Shown here piece by piece: positions 1 to 12,765 of a stretch of DNA of 64,000 nucleotides; position 1 is the first letter of the stretch; each line of letters begins with the position of its first letter. The notes beneath the pieces are model-generated. The model worked only from the letters and a program-made list of their open reading frames with translations. It made no database searches and was not told where the DNA came from. Origin of the DNA: Liolophura sinensis (taxonomy: Eukaryota; Mollusca; Polyplacophora; Chitonida; Chitonidae); contig NC_088295.1 in the NCBI RefSeq assembly GCF_032854445.1, positions 67,487,058 to 67,551,057 on the forward strand, read 5' to 3'. The position numbers and the translations under genes were made by a program.

Positions 1-937
1 TTAAGGCCTTACCCAAGGGGCAGTTCGTATGATGATTACAGGTGTGAATGGGGGAATGGGTAAACATTTTTAACACTTAACTCGATGCCAAAGCATCACC
101 TCCACATGTGGGAACTTTACACTCTACTCAGTCAGAGATGCATGCATGCACAGCTAGTGCCGTCAGAGGCGCTCACTGCAATTAAATACTTGACAGATCG
201 ATCAGAAAACTTGTGCCCCGTTTCAGTTGAAACTCTCCAATAATATACATGTAATAAATGATATGTGATTTATAAGCAGTCACTGATGCAGAAACATCAT
301 ACAAATGTGACAACCGAAAAGTTGTAATCATTCTATGTCATTGTAACTACACCAGAATCAAAATACTTTCCCTCAAAAAAACTATGAGAATTTCCTGTTG
401 GTACCACACAGTCATGACACTTTGTAGGGCTCAGTATGTACTACATACTGTAGTTCTGAAATTCAAATCTGCATGCTTTAAGGCTATTCACAGGGTATTG
501 CCAAGCAGGAGATGTACATTGTAGCATTTAATAAAGGTTTTATAGGACACTGTTGAAGGGAAAATGATATGCTAGAGATCACAGAGTAATTCTCATCAAT
601 TTTTAGTGGCCTCCGTGGTGGAGGGGATGAACATGCCAGCAAAGCGCAATGGCTCAGGAGCCTCCCACAAAAGCAGTTACTGCTCATGCTGGCTTGCTCT
701 CCAGACGTATGGTCATGGGGGATGGTCATGGATTTCCCCCACACTCTGTCCAGTTTCCTTCCACCGTAATGCTGGCCATCATTGTATAAGTGAAATATTC
801 TTGAGTATGGCGTAAACACCATCAAATAAATTACAAAATTTTTCCCAGCTCTGATTCAATCTTGTGTACTTGTTGAATGCAGCAATGTATCCAGTATGTT
901 GTTCTTCTGTACTAAATGTATAGTTGTTTACTTTCAG
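1..937 (+). other. Last intron of the GNB1L-like gene
   Basis: No exon is recognised here. The stretch holds one old SINE (608-832) and otherwise AT-rich unique sequence. It ends in the acceptor before the exon at 938. Confidence 0.6.
608..832 (+). repeat. tRNA-headed SINE, degraded copy
   Basis: It starts 'ggcctccgtgg' and ends with 'gaaatattcttgagtatggc' and an AATAAA-type tail, colinear with the best copy at 61744-62012. Substitutions are many and the tRNA box A is eroded, so this is an old insertion. Confidence 0.8.
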
Positions 938-1602
938 GTTGTTTCCCATCAGGCTCCATGGGCTTCTGCTCAGGCTGTCTTCTTAGCACATCTTCCACCT
1001 CACAGCTTGTTGCTATTCCCAGCTCAGGTGACCAATCACAAGTGGACATCATAGATATTCAGAACAATGTACCAGTCATGAAGCTCAAACCGGCCTCAGC
1101 CTCCACCAAACAAGGCATGTGTATGGCTATCAAACGTGTCAGCCATGAAACAGATGTTAGCCAAATGCTGGTTGGCTATGAAAGTGGGAATGTCCTCCTA
1201 TGGGATCTCAGGGCTCAGAAAACTTTGGATACATTCAAGGCTCATGAAGAATCACTTATGTGTTTAGATTGTTGCGCTTCGAAAAAGCTTGGCATATCTG
1301 GATCTACAGACACGGTGTTATCTACATGGAAAATATCATCAGATGACAAAATTCAGTATAATAAGGCCATTGAGATCACAAATCCCGGTGTTAGCTGTGT
1401 TCTTGTTAGAAATGATGCAAAGCTCTTTGCTACAGGTGGCTGGGATAGCAGAGTCAGAATTTTTGGTGTGAAGAAGCTTAACCTGTTGGCAGTGTTGACT
1501 TCTCACACTGACAGTGTGCAATGCTTGACATTCTCTCAAAATAACATGTTAGCCTGTGGATCTAAGGACAAAAGAATCAGCTTGTGGGATATATACAAAT
1601 AA
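938..1602 (+). CDS. GNB1L: GNB1L-like WD40 protein, last coding exon (partial gene)
   Basis: This is the 3' coding exon of a G-protein-beta-like WD40 propeller protein. It opens after an acceptor ending at 937 (a second AG at 951-952 is possible) and reads about 221 residues to TAA at 1600-1602. Visible WD40 features are 'LLWDLRA', 'GGWDSRVRIFGV' and a closing 'GSKDKRISLWDIYK'. The blocks 'GFCSG', 'GYESGNVLLWDL', 'HEESLMCLD', 'GISGS', 'TNPGV' and 'CGSKDKRISLWD' match in order the C-terminal half of animal GNB1L as I recall it. In vertebrates GNB1L is linked to chaperoning of PIKK kinases; that is family knowledge. The N-terminal exons lie upstream of the window. No sign of decay is visible. 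Other WD40 families are less likely because of the ordered matches right to the C-terminus. Confidence 0.85.
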
Positions 1603-1603
1603 A
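1598..1603 (+). terminator. AATAAA poly(A) signal overlapping the GNB1L stop codon
   Basis: The codons AAA TAA plus the next A form AATAAA, so the poly(A) signal overlaps the stop. A GT-rich stretch ('gccttgtggttgtttcttc') follows about 25-45 bases downstream, the usual place for a cleavage element. A second AATAAA cluster lies in the tail of the SINE ending near 1920, so the 3' end could also be there. Confidence 0.45.
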
Positions 1604-1648
1604 TCAGATGTGTACTTTTCAGTCTCGCCTTGTGGTTGTTTCTTCTTA

Positions 1649-1920
1649 GGCCTACGTGTTCAAAGTGGTTAGCTTGTCAGCACGGTGCAACAACCCAGGA
1701 GCCCCTCACCAATGTCATTGCCGTGAGGTCAAGACAAGCCCATTTTGGCTTCCTCTCATTTTGGCTTTTCCCATACATGGGAAGGTCTTGCAGCAACTTG
1801 CGGATGGTCAAGGGTTTCCCCCCGGCACTGCCCAGTTTCCTCCCATCAATTCTTGCCGCCATTGCACAAGCAAAATATTCTTGAGTACGATGTAAAACAA
1901 CAATAAAATAAATAAATAAA
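1649..1920 (+). repeat. tRNA-headed SINE, nearly full length, diverged
   Basis: It is colinear with the family from the tRNA-like head ('gtggttagcttgtcagca') to the 'ttcttgagtacgatgtaaaac' tail and AATA repeats. It lies 47 bases after the GNB1L stop codon, so it is either in the 3' UTR or just beyond it. Confidence 0.8.
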
Positions 1921-2262
1921 TGTTTCTTCTTTACATATATTGTCTCAGCTAGAATATATTTTCTTGTAATAATGGTAAATGACCTCTTCTGACTGCTTGG
2001 GTTAAAAGAAATATTCCATCTATAGAGTTTACCACAGTAAGAGTCTTTGTCACACAACATCGTGATATGACCTAAATATACTCAAAGCGAAGTTAACAAA
2101 CAATGAAATAAACAAGTCATCGAGTTTTATGTAATTTACTCCGGGCACATTTTTCCCCACCTCCCATAAATCTGGCTGCATGGTGTCATATAAGTCAGAA
2201 AATCTTCAGATTGATATTACACATCAATCAGTCATTGAACAAATAAATGCCTACTTCAGTGG

Positions 2263-2555
2263 AGGCCACCATGGTTAGCTTGTTGGCGCAGCACGATGAC
2301 TTGGGAGCCTTTTATCAATGCAGTTGTTGGGGCTTGAAGACAAGCTCATGCTGGCGTCCTCTCAGGTTGTACATGAGAAGGTCTTCCGGGATGGTGGTGG
2401 GTTTTCCTCCCAGGCTCCCCCGCACCCCCCCCCCCCCCCCATCCCGGCTCTGTTCGGTTTCTCCCCAGGCTCTGTTTATTTCCTCCCATCATATTGCTGT
2501 CTTACATAGTATACGTGAGCACAGTGTAAAACACCCATCAAATAAATAAACAAAT
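2263..2555 (+). repeat. tRNA-headed SINE, diverged, with expanded C tract
   Basis: Head, middle ('caagctcatgctggc') and tail ('cacccatcaaataaataaac') of the family are recognisable. A run of C at about 2426-2440 interrupts the region that is usually 'tttcccccgggctctgcc'. Confidence 0.75.
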
Positions 2556-2814
2556 ACCTGCTGATAACACTCTGGTTTTGTGAACTTATAAATAAGTGAA
2601 TGTGCATATGTTTTTGTGAATTATCAGGAAAATCAACTCAGCATACCTGTATAAACAAGGTATGTATGCTGCTCTTTAAATGCCTCGACATATAACACAG
2701 ATCACTAGCTTAACTCTGATCTTTTATTTTAGCTCTCAATGTATTCCATAAGCTCATTTTGAAGTTGTTTCATGGGGGATAACTCCCACTGACTTGTTCT
2801 GTCAACTCTGTCAA

Positions 2815-3180
2815 GCTTGAGTGACGTAACTTAACAATCTTGCGCGGTTTCCGGTTTAACTTCCTGCGAAGTGTGAGCTACATGTAGTTGTTATTATGTT
2901 GCTTTTAGCCTTCAGGCACGAGATAATTAAGCTTTGTATAATTGCAAAAAACATTTTATAAGACAAAACGATTTACTCAGCAATCAGTCGGTTAGTTTTA
3001 GCCAGGGACTGTTTGGCCAGGTGTTCGGCGGAGTGACACAGGACTCCACCTAGTTGTGACTAGTCAAGCGTCATTACCGGCCGGTAAGAGTACGGATCAG
3101 AAATCTCAGGGTGACAGATAATCCCTACAACTACAGATCGCTGCTTTTTCTTGTCTTTATTCACCCGGATTGCTCAGCTT
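2815..3180 (+). promoter_or_regulatory. Likely MYO6 promoter and noncoding first exon
   Basis: Just downstream of the SINEs, the sequence becomes more GC-rich and holds a CRE-like 'gtgacgtaac' (about 2821), 'gcggtttccggttt' and ETS-like 'acttcctgc'. It ends at 3180 in a strong splice donor, 'cagctt|gtaagtataa'. No long frame is present, as expected of a 5' UTR exon. The next same-strand acceptor that starts a coding gene is MYO6 exon 1 at 16513. The start site is not visible, and the link to MYO6 is inferred. Confidence 0.5.
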
Positions 3181-6100
3181 GTAAGTATAACCTTCAAATA
3201 CCAAACCAAAGTTTCTCCTGTGTATTCTAACTTTCAGTTTTCTTGTGTGGAAGTGGACCATGTGTTATCTGCATGTTTTGGGAGGTTTTTTTTTTACGTT
3301 AAGCCGATTATGAAGACTGATAAAACCGTATGACACAGTGAGACGCACAGATTATACGACTGTCTGGTCTCACTTTGTGAACTAGCTGTATCCTGTCTGA
3401 GCGCTGTTCGCTATAGCGCTAGATGTGTAGGTCTATATTTGTGTGGTTTTATTTCAGTGTTACCATTTTCTGCGCAAATTAGGCCTACAATACTGCATAC
3501 ATTTCCCTGTAGCAAGCATAATACGCCAGCTTTGAGTTCCAGCCACCTCAGCTCCATCAACTTCATATGATAGGTAATGACTAAAAGGGTAGAAAAGTGA
3601 GCGTTGTTTTGGTATATTTGACTGTCCATATATTTATTACCATAACAGGTATGAAATTTATGCATCCAGTAACAATAGATATAGATCCACTTTAAATTCA
3701 GATATTTTAATTAACTGACAGTCATGGAAGAAAAGTCATATTATCTCCCATTAACATGTGTATCCAAATTACCAAGTTTTAAACCTGTACTCATATAATA
3801 TTCCATATGGAAATTAAGTGTGTGTGTGTTGGGGGGGGGGGGAGAGAAAGAAGAGAATTCTTGTATATCCTGACCATAGGTAAGTCTACATATGCTTACG
3901 GATGTAGGGGTGTGGTTCACTAAAATAATAACTAAAATAATAACCACTTAGTCGGTTTTTGACAGTGTTGCTCCAGCAAACTATTTTGTCTGTACAGGTT
4001 GTGAAAATGTATACATCTTCACATATGTGACCCAGCCATAGTGTAGTGGGAAAGTAATATGACTCTAATACGTATACTGTAGGACAATAGGCATATATAT
4101 TTCACAGTTGTTGTCTAATGTATTTCCCTGACAATTTACACCTTATTTTATTTATTTATTTATTTTTTTTTTTGTTGCTCAATGAAATGTTTCCTACCTG
4201 TCCACATCACATGCAGACACACCTAGGAGTGGGTGTGATCACATTTATTGATCAGCCAGAAGTAGTCAGGACCCTAGATCCTGGGCTTGTCATTGATTCT
4301 TAATTCAGGCAGTGGTGTCGACAAGGTTGCATATATACCTGTAGTCAGCTTTATCTTGATAGACAGGTAAAGCTTTGTTGTTGCTTATAATAAGGTAAGA
4401 TACAATGTGAACACATTCCCTCAGAAGTAAGATAAATTTATGAAAGTATTACCTTTATGTAGGTGAGTGATGTGTTGATTTCAGGGGCAGTGGAACAATG
4501 GTTTGCACTGGAGTCTTTTCCCAACATCAGCTGTTAGAATAGATAGGAAATATATTCTCACTTCATTTAGAAGGAGAGTATAGTGAGATTGCATCAAGAT
4601 AAACTGCATTATATCGTATGAAGAGATTGGTAATCTCCCTGAATACCTGCAGGGTAGTATTGTAGTACAGTTTGTGTTATGTGAACCTTAGCAAGTTAAC
4701 AACCAATCCAAATCTGCGAAATTCTGATAACATGTTAATATAAAGGTATATTTACAGTCTACATGATCTCTGTAAGCATTGGTTTATAAATTACTCAAGC
4801 TTTAAATACATGTATGTACGAGTTTATGATGACGTATAATTGATATTTTGCTGTGATGGCTAGCCTAGAATTCACAATGTTGGTTAGGAGTGAATTCTCG
4901 GATACGATTACAATGATGGCTCTTGAACACGTGCCAGAAGTAAATCTTAGACAGACACCCTGTGTAAAGGTTATCATGACATAGTTATGTCAGTTTTACC
5001 CCAATAGTAAAGCCAGGATGATCTTCAGTTGGTTTATCTAAGGTCACATTGACATTGCGTGTCTGATATGGGTTATGTCTTCCTCTTTGCCTCAATACAA
5101 AGATGTGGAAATTTGCATCCACTAGTTTAGACAGAGCTGTTATATGCAGGGCCATTCACATAAATTTCAGTGGGCTGAGGTTAAAGTGTTTGCCTAAAGC
5201 TTAAGTCAGTATACATGATAGCACCTATGGGGTAATGGCTCAAACCTGATCATGGACAACGATTTTGTAGATTTTTGAGCCTTAGTGACAATGAGCTGTT
5301 AACAGTGTTCATGTGGCCATTTATGGAGTCCAAACTTTCTTTGATCACAACATACATGTATGCATAGCTGTCGGTAACTCAGCGAGGGTAAGTTGTTTAC
5401 CCAGGCATAAAACTTTTTCCCACTCATAAAACTGACCGTCGTCATATAAGCGAAAAATTCACTTAGATTATATAAATGAAACCAACCAAGGTATCAAGTA
5501 AATAAATGTGTCACTTTTAGATAGACGCATAACTGATGCATTTTTATGGCAATTAAATTACACTGTCAACAAAATAGCCTTAAGGATTTTTTTTTTCGTA
5601 ACAAATTATTGATCGAAATAACCTTTGTGCTGGAGTTACTGTGTGTATTGGTAATATGCTACGAATACCCAGTAGCATGTATCGTCACATTATAAATTCA
5701 GGGAGCGCTCATTAAGACTTAAACATATATGTATATGTGCTGTATGTTATTTTTTGTATCAGCCCTGGCTAATGCCACAGACTTTCTGTATATGTATATT
5801 ACCTATTGTAGGCCTGATATTGTACCACAGCATATGTCTATCACACACTGTATCAAGCATAGTACCATTCTACAATCAGAGGGGTTGTTTTACGTAAAAT
5901 CCTCAGCACTGAAATCGCAGTTGGATTGGTTCGTTGCTCCCTGCTGACTGTAATCTAATCTGTGCACACTTCAGCATGGGACGATTTGCAGGAGAAATCT
6001 GCATTTAGCATTGTAAATGAATAAATTATGTCAACAGCATATCCCAAATCAATCCAAGGACAGGTGATATATGCACTATGTGATGCCTGATAGTCATTAT

Positions 6101-7701
6101 TTGTCCAGCTTTACCTGGTGCTAATAAGGTAAACTAATGAGTATATTTACTGTTTACCAGTCAGGTGAGGTAACACCTGATGCACCTGCGAATTACCTGC
6201 TAACGCAAGACTACGGTCTCATCTCTTGATGTGAACAGGTAATTTGACCTGTAGCCTTTGACAACAAAAAGCTGTTGTGCACAAGGTATTTTATCCCAAA
6301 TGAACAGCAATACATTTGATTTGCCTGTGAGAAACTTATATAGGATATTTCATGATAAAAAGGAGAAGTGCTTCATATTTTTGTACATTCCAGAATTTGT
6401 TTCAAAAGGTTGACCTCGTGTCTAGGCCCTTGAACACACCTGTGTGGGAAATTTGTAACAACCAGCACAAAGTGCAGTGTTGTAGTGTAGTTGGTTTGCT
6501 AAAATCTGTGATTGCACTATACATTTGCCATTGCTGACAGCTGGTGGAATTTTGTTCCATAGACACTCTTGGTAAGTAAAGGTATCATTTTAAGAAGTAT
6601 CATTTTTAAGTCAACTTGAGGTGCTGTATTTTGACTTGTTTGGTTCAAGTATGCCAAGGGAAGTGCCTCATGCATGAATGAATATTCATGGAATGTACTT
6701 GTATCTGTTATCTTCATACATGCATATATAGGACATATTTGGACAGGTTGACCCGTCAGTCTGAGGGCACAACGTATAAAACGATTTTTTTTATAGTTCC
6801 CACTTAAATTTGGGTTTATATGCCTTTATGAGTGAACTAGGGTCAGATTCATTCTTGTTTTATACCTGGATGAAAGTCCCCTCTCACTTGATATCTAACT
6901 AAAGGCTTGTCTAAATCTGAATTGCTGCCAAAAAACACTTGCCCTACACTGGCAGCGTGTTGTATAAATGTTGATTTAATATTCAGTATATTCACCACAT
7001 GAATGTTAATCTGAAGGAGGCACTGAGTTAGCTTACTGTCAGGCTTAACTAGATACTAGTGATCCATGTGCACAGACATGTGAGAGCAGCACTAGTTGTA
7101 CCAGTTTACTATGTAAAATAAGTACATAACATGGTTTTACTAACCTTTTTTAATTGTTTGTAGCTCTCCTATTTTTTCTCTAATAGTCTTGTAAATGGTG
7201 TCGCCTGAAGCCTTCCCTGCCCTTGTACCCATACAGGCTGTGTGACGTGTTAAGCAGACAGGATATGTGGCTGTGAAGTAGACTAGAACCAGGTGTACAA
7301 ACTCCCCTGTCCGATGTATGGATGTGGTCAGGTGTATCTCAGTGTATCTCTGCCTACCCTTTATCTAAAACAAAATGACATTTGTAATATACATGGAAAG
7401 CATGACTAGTTATCCATGACTTCTTGTGAATGAGGATTTACTCCGTCATTTCTGTACATACATTTCTGGTGTGCTGAGAGGTGTGCAGATTGGATATGCA
7501 ATTAATTAAATATAGCTGTTATTTTCATGTATAATACGGTTTAATTTAGACAGGGTACAGTTGTGCTGATTATATAACAGATTTTGTGAATACAAACAGC
7601 TAGAAGTATGTCGAAGAATTCTGAAAACAAACTTAAGTCCTCTTGTAAATGACTGCAGGGGCTTGATTACCAGCATGATCAACATTGTTCAAATTATTGT
7701 C

Positions 7702-7884
7702 GGGGCCTCCGTGGCTCAGTCGGTTAGCGCCGGCCGTATGTGGGAAGGTCTGCCAGCAACCTGCGGATGGTCATGCGTTTCCCCCAGGCTGTGCCGGGTT
7801 TCCACCCACCATAATACTGGCCGCCGTCGTATAAGTGAAATATTCTTGAGTACGGCGTAAAACACCAATAAAATAAATAAATAA
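7702..7884 (+). repeat. SINE copy with an internal deletion and perfect target-site duplication
   Basis: The 15-bp 'gttcaaattattgtc' flanks it at 7687-7701 and 7885-7899. The copy has box A ('tggctcagtcggttagcgc') but jumps straight to 'cggccgtatgtgggaaggtc', so about 110 bases including box B are missing. The tail is intact. Confidence 0.92.
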
Positions 7885-9329
7885 GTTCAAATTATTGTCA
7901 GGTCTCTGCTTCCATTTATGAAGTCAACTCTGCAATTACTGATAGACAAGAGAATGTGAGTGTAACGCAAGCATTGTTTTATTTAGGTAAAATTCTGTGT
8001 GTAATTAGAAATAATTATTATTGGCGATAGCTGGCTGACAACCTGTGTTCGCCATGTGTTCCTGTGTATATCAAACCATGTTTATGTACATTCAAAACAG
8101 ATATGACACAGTGAGCAAAATGAGATGTTGGGTATACCTGGAGATGCAATTGGTTTGGCGTGCAGTGGGTGACTGGAGAAAATCTGTATGTTCCACCCCA
8201 CTGTTTTCAGTTATAATGACGGTAAACACAGTCGACAAGGAACACACTGTGCCAATTGAGATGAAGCAATGTATTTATAAGTCTGGCGTTTTGTGACTGC
8301 TTACCTGTATTATGAAGAGAGTTGGAATGAGTTACACCTGTACAGTAAACTATAAAGAGATGACTCACTGTCCTACATGCTGAATTGGTAGTCAGATATT
8401 TATAGACTGTTCACCTAAATGTACCCTCGCCATAGAGTGTCCCACCAACTAGATCTACAGTAGGGATCTTCCTGAAGTCAGCTGTTGGTAAGGAAATATC
8501 AAACCATATCCGCAATCTTACCTGAGGTCTTAATACCAACTCACAGACAGGTGAGATAAAACTGGTTTTTCTACCTGGCCGAAATCAGTCTAGGTTACAG
8601 ACACAGGTATGTGCATGTATTTAGTTTGTACTTATTTAACTTTAACTTGCTTGTCTATCAAGAACATAAGATCTTGTATGTTGTGTTGTGTCAGTCTGAG
8701 TGGGCCAGACAAGTTCTTCATGTACTCTAATACACCTCTTTGTAGTTAAATAAGCTAACCTGTAATTATCTCCTAATTACTACATGGACTGATTCAAGCT
8801 ACCCTATAGGTGTGCATGCAGGTCAGACTGGTGTTTCCTATTCATACTGTCTTTACTTATCAGTATTTTCACTTGATGAATTATTTATATGTCAAATGAA
8901 TAAAAATGTATGGGTACATACTGTAAGCTCCTGTCTGATGAGATAGGACATTTTGTTGAATATACGTGAGATGAGCTTGATTACAAGTGGTAATGCTCAT
9001 TTTGTGTTCATTGTAACAATGACCAAATAACAGCAAGCAGTCATGCTGTATGACGCTTCTTTCTGAATCATACCATAGTTTTGGATTATCAAGTAAAGAC
9101 TGTTCACTTTGTATGAGCCTCAATATAAATGTACTTGTAAATTTTGAAAATGTTAAGTTCGCCTCCTGAAATATAAAACGTGTTCCGTCTAATTTCTGTG
9201 TGATTTTAGATGAAAATTGTGTACACCTGGAATGCTTATATTTATACAACCTTGAACCTTGTTTACATCAAGAGGACACCAAAGACAGCCTTTAAGTACA
9301 GACATGCAATGTTTGGTAGTACATGTACA

Positions 9330-9525
9330 TTTATTTGATATGTGTTTTATGCCCTACTCAAGAATATTTCACTTACATGACAGCAGCCAACATTATGGTG
9401 AGAGGAAATGGTGCAGAGCAATTGGGAGGAAACCCACCACCATTCGCAGGTTGCTGACAGACCTTCCCACATACGGCCTGAGAGGAAGTCAGCCTGAGCT
9501 GGACTTGAACTCACATACACATTCA
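9330..9525 (-). repeat. SINE fragment, reverse orientation
   Basis: In reverse it reads from the box B region ('gagttcaagtccagctc' type) to the 'gtgaaatattcttgagtagg' tail, with about 10-20% changes. The tRNA-like 5' end is absent. Confidence 0.8.
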
Positions 9526-10206
9526 GACGATTTAGGTTACATTTATGTAAAGGTCGTCCTAATTACATAGTGTAACATGTAAGTATGTGATTGCAAAAGT
9601 AAACAAGCCTGTGCATTATCCGTCGTACAGATACATTTGTACAATTAGACTTGTTGTTTGATTTGAAATGTGGCCTGTTCATGCATGCTTGCTTGCTACA
9701 CGTAGTACCTGTACAGCATCTTACCTGAAGAATGCTCTAACCCATAAACACGACAATCAGGCTGGCTTCCCTGAAGATCACTGTGACCAGATATACATGT
9801 ACGTGGTGGATTGTTACAACTACAGGTGTCAAATTAGCCCTGTCTTTGTTCTCACCCACAGTACTGATTGCTGTTCATTATCTTCATTCATCATGCATTC
9901 ATTGAAGAAACTTTTTTTTTTCAAGATCTGCCTGGTTGTAAAACACAATAACCTTGTTGTTACATGAGTATTTATAATGATTATGGAAATAGATATGAAT
10001 TTGTCCAAGACTTGCCTTTGAGCAACAAACTCTGTAGGGCTAGTGTTGTACACTATGAGTGAGCAGCCTATTTCTGCACACGAAAAGCTGCAATGTGCAG
10101 TCGATATTTTCCAGAACAAATCCAAGGAAATTCGAAACATCAGTGGCAAATGAGGTGTGTATAAATGTTAATTTGTTCGAATTTAACAGCGTCATGGACT
10201 GCCCTA

Positions 10207-10403
10207 CTTCTAAAATTTGGGACACCTGGTCTGCTCATTTTAGCCAATATGTATGTAATCCTAGCATGAATATAGTTTCTTTTTTCTCACAGAGTTAGAC
10301 CATCTAATGAACATATTGATAACTTTACTTTTCCAAAAGGCTGGTAGAGAAATGGTGATATCCTACTTTCAACACTACTACTATCTGTCCCAAATTTTAG
10401 AAG
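10207..10403. repeat. 18-bp perfect inverted repeat pair
   Basis: The arm 'cttctaaaatttgggaca' at 10207-10224 is repeated in reverse complement at 10386-10403, with 161 bases between. The outer flanks keep weaker inverted similarity ('gccta' and 'catgga'/'ccatga'). This suggests the ends of a small inverted-repeat element, but no second copy is seen in the window. Confidence 0.55.
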
Positions 10404-10618
10404 AATTAGGCTATTTAGGGTTGTCATGGAAGTATACGTATGCATGTACATGCATCTTCATGAAACTGTCAAAAAATCAGATGACCCCTGATACTGAGGT
10501 CAGAGGTCAGCTAAATATAAGTATGGAAGCTTTATAGTGTTTTTAGATTTTACAATTCACACTGTAGATGACATGTTTTCTTGGGTGTATTGAGGTGTGA
10601 AAAATGTACTAGCCTAAT

Positions 10619-10825
10619 TCCTCAACTTTTTCGTGTATGAAAGAACAGATTTCAGTGTGATTTATGCACCTTTTCACTTTGATTTTTGAAATAAATCCAC
10701 ATTGGTTGGGTTGACCAATTTCAGGCCTTTACAGAAAGTATAGATTCATCAGTCTACACAGTATAATGACCTCAGAATATGCTTGAATAAAATTCTTGCA
10801 CACATGTGGAAAGGTTAAAGAACCA
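10619..10825. mobile_element. MITE family A, copy 1
   Basis: About 205 bp. It begins 'cctcaactttttcgtgtatg' and ends 'cacatgtggaaaggttaaag', which are imperfect inverted repeats. The inside ('ttcaggcctttacagaaagt', 'cttgaataaaattcttgca') matches copies at 32344, 36628 and 39742. No coding capacity. Confidence 0.7.
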
Positions 10826-12640
10826 GAGTAGTTCCGGTACCTGTAGCCATGGTAGTTTATTTATGACTATAATAGCAGGAACTGTACGTGTGTACAAAAA
10901 CACTGAGCCCATGAATAGGGAAAACTACAAAACTATGCCGATGGAGGAGTGGAGAGCCTTTTCTATTGACATCAATCATGCACTTCAGGGTACTGACTAG
11001 ACATGTACGTGTGTGTATTTGTGAAGTGTGAATGAAGGTGTGAGTCAGAAATGAGGATGCACAGCTAGAAGTATATCATAGCAAAGCATAAAAGGAATTG
11101 ATCCTCATTAGAGAAGATTGGTACAAATAGAAAAATGTGTATAGTTGAGAAATCACATCAATTAACTGAAAGGTGACATGTATGTGAATGAAGTTCTGTG
11201 GGAATTTTCTGTTGTAATTAATAGCAACCAGTATATTTTGGCAGAATTACATGTATATCATTGCGTAACTTCGTCTACCATTTGTCTCTCATGGGACGGT
11301 TTTGATCATGTCAACAAATTTCATAGTATTTAGGTGTTTGTTTCTCTATGGTTTTTGTGTCCCTATTTTGTTCCAGTGATTAAATGAATAGTTGGGGTTT
11401 AACATACTTTTTCAATCATATGACAACAATATTTAGGTTGACTTCATGCTTCAGTAAGCATTAGTTATATGCATGTAACTTCATACGTGTATATGTTTTC
11501 TTGTGTTTATATATGACATAAATATATTACCCACATTATAATCTCTATTTTATATCAGTACACATTTTCATCTTGTCAGATGTTTAAGTTGATCTATTAG
11601 GCTTGGCAGTTCTTCGATTTGGACATCTGTGACTACAAATTTAAGTCGCAGAAATATCTGTTACGTTTTAATTAAGTAGATGTGCAGTACAGTGTACATA
11701 TATTTGCATTTACATTGCACATAAGGAGCATACAGGCGTAAATACGCTTAAAAATTAGATGATACACTTCTAAAATTAAAACAGAGCTGACATGCATGTA
11801 CCTATGATTTCTTGAAGAGAGAAGCTAATGTAATGGAATAAAAAAATATCATGAGAACAGCTAGCAACATATGCACATAAAACACGTCAGATTCATACTA
11901 TATACTGCCAATAATTAAAGTACAAAATAATAAATTCTTAGGCCCTAGATTTGGATTTAGCTAGCTCTGTAGGGCTGTGATTACATATACTATCACAGCT
12001 CTGTCTTCTTCCATCAGCTTACCTTGAACACCTGTGTGCTTTCCTTGCTGGCTTTAAGAGAAAAAAACACATTTATACAAACTATACCTTAACTGAAAGA
12101 GCTATACAAACTCTGTGGAATTCTATTTTTTTTATTTTTTTTTAGATTTTTTAAAGTTGTAAGAGAAAAAAGGGTTTTGAACATCAGTATTGTAGCGGGA
12201 TTTAAGGAAGTAGGATTTAAGAAATAAATTAAACGTAGGGAAGTTTCATTTATTCATGTTTTAATGAATTTTCACGAAAGTTTAGTTAAGATCGTTATCT
12301 GACGCCATACTAGTTAATTTATGGAGTCAGTATTTGCCAGTGTAGTGTTTATTTATTCTGGCACGAAGTTTTAAACTTACGTTTATCTGTTTCATGTACG
12401 AGTGATTTTAGAAATTGAACCAGTATTTTCCCCACCACAGTTTGAAAAGGAATTTATCATTTAATACCCTTTTGAGGAAATTGGTTATACTTTTTTTTAT
12501 GGATAAAAATATTGACTTCAGACATTGGCATTTACATTTTGGCTTCATAGCAAAGCCATTATTTTGGAGTTCTTGATTGTGATCATGATGACATCATTGT
12601 GTCATCTGTATTTACAAACTGTCAAATATTGCTCTTCTGA

Positions 12641-12765
12641 CCAATCAGACTCTCCTGATTTGGTTCATTGCTCCACCCACACCATGTGGAAATCTATAAA
12701 TAGGCTGATTTTTCAGCGTCTGCAGATGGCCTTGGAATCTGCAGAGAGTTGGTACCAAATTGCTG
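12641..12765 (+). promoter_or_regulatory. Promoter-like block and possible alternative 5' exon in MYO6 intron 1
   Basis: In order: CCAATCA (12641), a CACCC-type box (12673), TATAAATAG (12695-12703), a purine-flanked ATG at 12725, and a good donor 'gctg|gtaagc' at 12766. Spacing from TATA to a start near 12725-12730 would be normal. If spliced to 16513, the short frame from this ATG would not join the myosin frame, so it would act as an upstream ORF. Transcription is not shown by sequence alone. Confidence 0.3.
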
